8,645 nt of DNA from Sphingobacterium sp. UBA1575 (GTDB lineage Bacteria > Bacteroidota > Bacteroidia > Sphingobacteriales > Sphingobacteriaceae): the NCBI GenBank assembly GCA_002322865.1, contig DCOH01000061.1, positions 1 through 8,645 on the forward strand, in the 5' to 3' direction. The notes beneath the pieces were generated by a model. That model was not told where the DNA came from. It saw nothing but the letters and a program-made list of their open reading frames with translations, and ran no database searches. The position numbers were made by a program, and so were the translations under genes. Position 1 is the stretch's first letter. The number at the start of each line of letters is the position of its first letter. Positions 7,936 to 8,645 of this stretch are shown piece by piece.

Positions 7936-8253
7936 ATGGCATTAGAAATTACAGACAGCAACTTTGATGAAGTTGTATTAAAATCAGATAAACCAGTTTT
8001 AATTGATTTTTGGGCAGAATGGTGTGGTCCATGTCGTATGGTAGGTCCATTGGTTGACGAAATTGCTACAGAATACGAAGGTAAAGCAGTAGTTGGAAAA
8101 GTTAACGTGGATAACAACCCAGATATTTCTGTTCGTTACGGTATCCGTAATATCCCAGCGTTGTTATATTTTAAAAACGGTGAGATTGTTGACAAACAAG
8201 TTGGAGCAGTTCCAAAATCTGTTCTTGCTGAGAAATTAGATAAACAATTGTAA
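7936..8253 (+). CDS. trxA: Thioredoxin
   Basis: A 105-residue cytoplasmic protein-disulfide reductase, the normal length for single-domain thioredoxin. It has the redox motif WCGPC (Trp29, Cys30, Cys33), the buried Asp24 in VLIDFWAEW, KVNVDNNPDISVRYGIRNIP with the cis-proline Pro74, and a closing YFKNGEIVDKQVGAVPK segment. It has no signal peptide, so it acts in the cytoplasm, reduced by thioredoxin reductase and passing electrons to targets such as ribonucleotide reductase and peroxiredoxins. The residue after the cis-proline is Ala rather than the common Thr, a mild variation. The gene follows dnaE on the same strand, but a clean -7 element in the gap and a terminator 24 bases after its stop indicate a single-gene transcript. 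Its codons are A/T-ending and regular, fitting high expression. Confidence 0.98.
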   Translation: MALEITDSNFDEVVLKSDKPVLIDFWAEWCGPCRMVGPLVDEIATEYEGKAVVGKVNVDNNPDISVRYGIRNIPALLYFKNGEIVDKQVGAVPKSVLAEKLDKQL

Positions 8254-8277
8254 TCTTGTAAAGGATATAAGATTTAT

Positions 8278-8312
8278 AAAAAGCTCAATTCGTAGGAATT
8301 GAGCTTTTTTTT
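8278..8312 (+). terminator. Intrinsic terminator of trxA
   Basis: AAGCTCAATTC (8281-8291) pairs perfectly with GAATTGAGCTT (8296-8306) around the loop GTAG. Three more A-T pairs extend the stem, and eight T follow (8305-8312). It starts 24 bases after the trxA stop. The stem shares the core GCTCAATT/AATTGAGC with the terminator at 3032-3071. Confidence 0.95.
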
Positions 8313-8327
8313 GTTGGGAAGAGGTAT

Positions 8328-8400
8328 GGGGAGTTGGGATAGATAGGGGGAGTTGGGTTAGATAGGGGGAGTTGAGTTAGATAGGGGTAGTTGGGGGTAG
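8328..8400 (+). repeat. G-rich 19-base tandem repeat with G-quadruplex potential
   Basis: Three near-identical 19-base units, consensus GGGGAGTTGGGTTAGATAG, occupy 8328-8346, 8347-8365 and 8366-8384 with one difference each from the consensus at most. A decayed fourth unit runs to about 8400. Five G-tracts (8328-8331, 8336-8338, 8346-8350, 8355-8357, 8365-8369) are separated by loops of four or seven bases, satisfying the usual G3+N1-7 quadruplex pattern on the plus strand. C is nearly absent on this strand, unlike the genes around it. More degenerate G-rich sequence without clear unit structure continues to 8464. Confidence 0.85.
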
Positions 8401-8464
8401 GTATGGGGTTGTGGTAGGTGGGGGGCTGTGGGTTAGGTGGGTCCGCGTCAGTGGTAGATGGGAT

Positions 8465-8506
8465 GGGCGTAGGAGGTAGGTGGGAGGGCGTAGGAAGTAG
8501 GTGGGG
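8465..8506 (+). repeat. Second G-rich tandem repeat, two 21-base units
   Basis: Units at 8465-8485 and 8486-8506 start GGGCGTAGGA and agree at 19 of 21 positions. They directly abut the palindromic element starting at 8511. A related 17-base segment, TAGGTGGG(T/G)CCGCGTCA, occurs at 8434-8450 and again at 8498-8514 with one mismatch, so the tract seems to have grown by local duplication. Confidence 0.75.
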
Positions 8507-8510
8507 CCGC

Positions 8511-8645
8511 GTCATTGCGAGGAACGAAGCAATCTTTACGCATGTCATCCTGAGCGAAGTCGAAGCATCTACATTTGGTACCCGTACAGATCCTTCGACG
8601 CTGCTCAGGATGACAAAGTTCAAAGATTGCTTCGTCGTACCTCCT
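8511..8645. repeat. Nested palindromic dispersed repeat element (right end cut by window)
   Basis: Two inverted repeats lie one inside the other. The outer left arm begins GTCATTGCGAGG, and its part ACGAAGCAATCTTT (8524-8537) is perfectly complementary to 8622-8635; after it the right arm runs out of the window at CCTCCT. The inner arms, 8543-8570 (begins TGTCATCCTGAGCG) and 8588-8615 (ends CTCAGGATGACA), match at about 24 of 28 positions around a 17-base loop containing GGTACC. Both motifs are, from memory, short intergenic repeats found many times in bacteroidotal and other bacterial genomes, which suggests a REP- or MITE-like element. No transposase is present. Confidence 0.8.

Noticed and set aside
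8328..8506. Possible CRISPR array
   Set aside because: The 19- and 21-base units are directly adjacent with no unique spacers, and no cas genes are present; it is a simple tandem repeat.
8285..8623. Minus-strand 112-codon open frame, very rich in proline and threonine
   Set aside because: It is the reading of the G-rich tandem array and palindromic repeat. Its N-terminal part is the typical spurious peptide produced by these dispersed repeats, and it starts inside the repeat and ends inside the trxA terminator.

Overview
The window looks like chromosomal DNA of a Bacteroidota bacterium, most likely a member of the Sphingobacteriaceae (Sphingobacterium or Pedobacter type). Four things point there. 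Promoter -7 elements match TAnnTTTG rather than TATAAT. Most starts are A-rich with little or no Shine-Dalgarno sequence. There is an SPII lipoprotein with an OmpA-type C-terminus. DnaE carries a fused N-terminal exonuclease, an arrangement I associate with this group. The genus is inference; no 16S or other marker is present.

Layout. Positions 1-87 hold a minus-strand tRNA-Gly(GCC) and the first bases of what is probably a tRNA-Leu behind it. Facing away from them, 258-2447 encodes a secreted three-domain protein (beta-sandwich, fibronectin III, glycoamylase/GH144-like fold) that seems to have lost key acidic residues. It is followed 50 bases later by an OmpA-family peptidoglycan-binding lipoprotein (2498-3016). 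A strong bidirectional terminator at 3032-3071 separates this pair from a convergent small membrane protein with a PLDc_N-like region (3053-3286, minus), whose last codons lie inside the terminator stem. Divergent from it, 3415-7836 encodes the replicative DNA polymerase III alpha subunit with an N-terminal DEDDh proofreading exonuclease. Thioredoxin (7936-8253) follows from its own promoter and ends in a hairpin terminator.

The last 390 bases hold no credible gene. After the trxA terminator comes a strikingly G-rich, C-poor tract of degenerate tandem repeats with G-quadruplex potential. It runs directly into a nested palindromic element of the dispersed GTCATTGCGAGG / GTCATCCTGAGCG repeat type, cut off by the window end.

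How the genes fit together: the first two protein genes are envelope functions, while dnaE and trxA are housekeeping genes that sit next to each other but probably have separate promoters. I see no defence island, prophage, CRISPR array or obvious new multi-gene system. The most interesting points are the polymerase in which a fused proofreader coexists with a degenerate PHP metal site, the apparently catalytically dead glycosidase-fold protein, and the composite repeat region at the right end.
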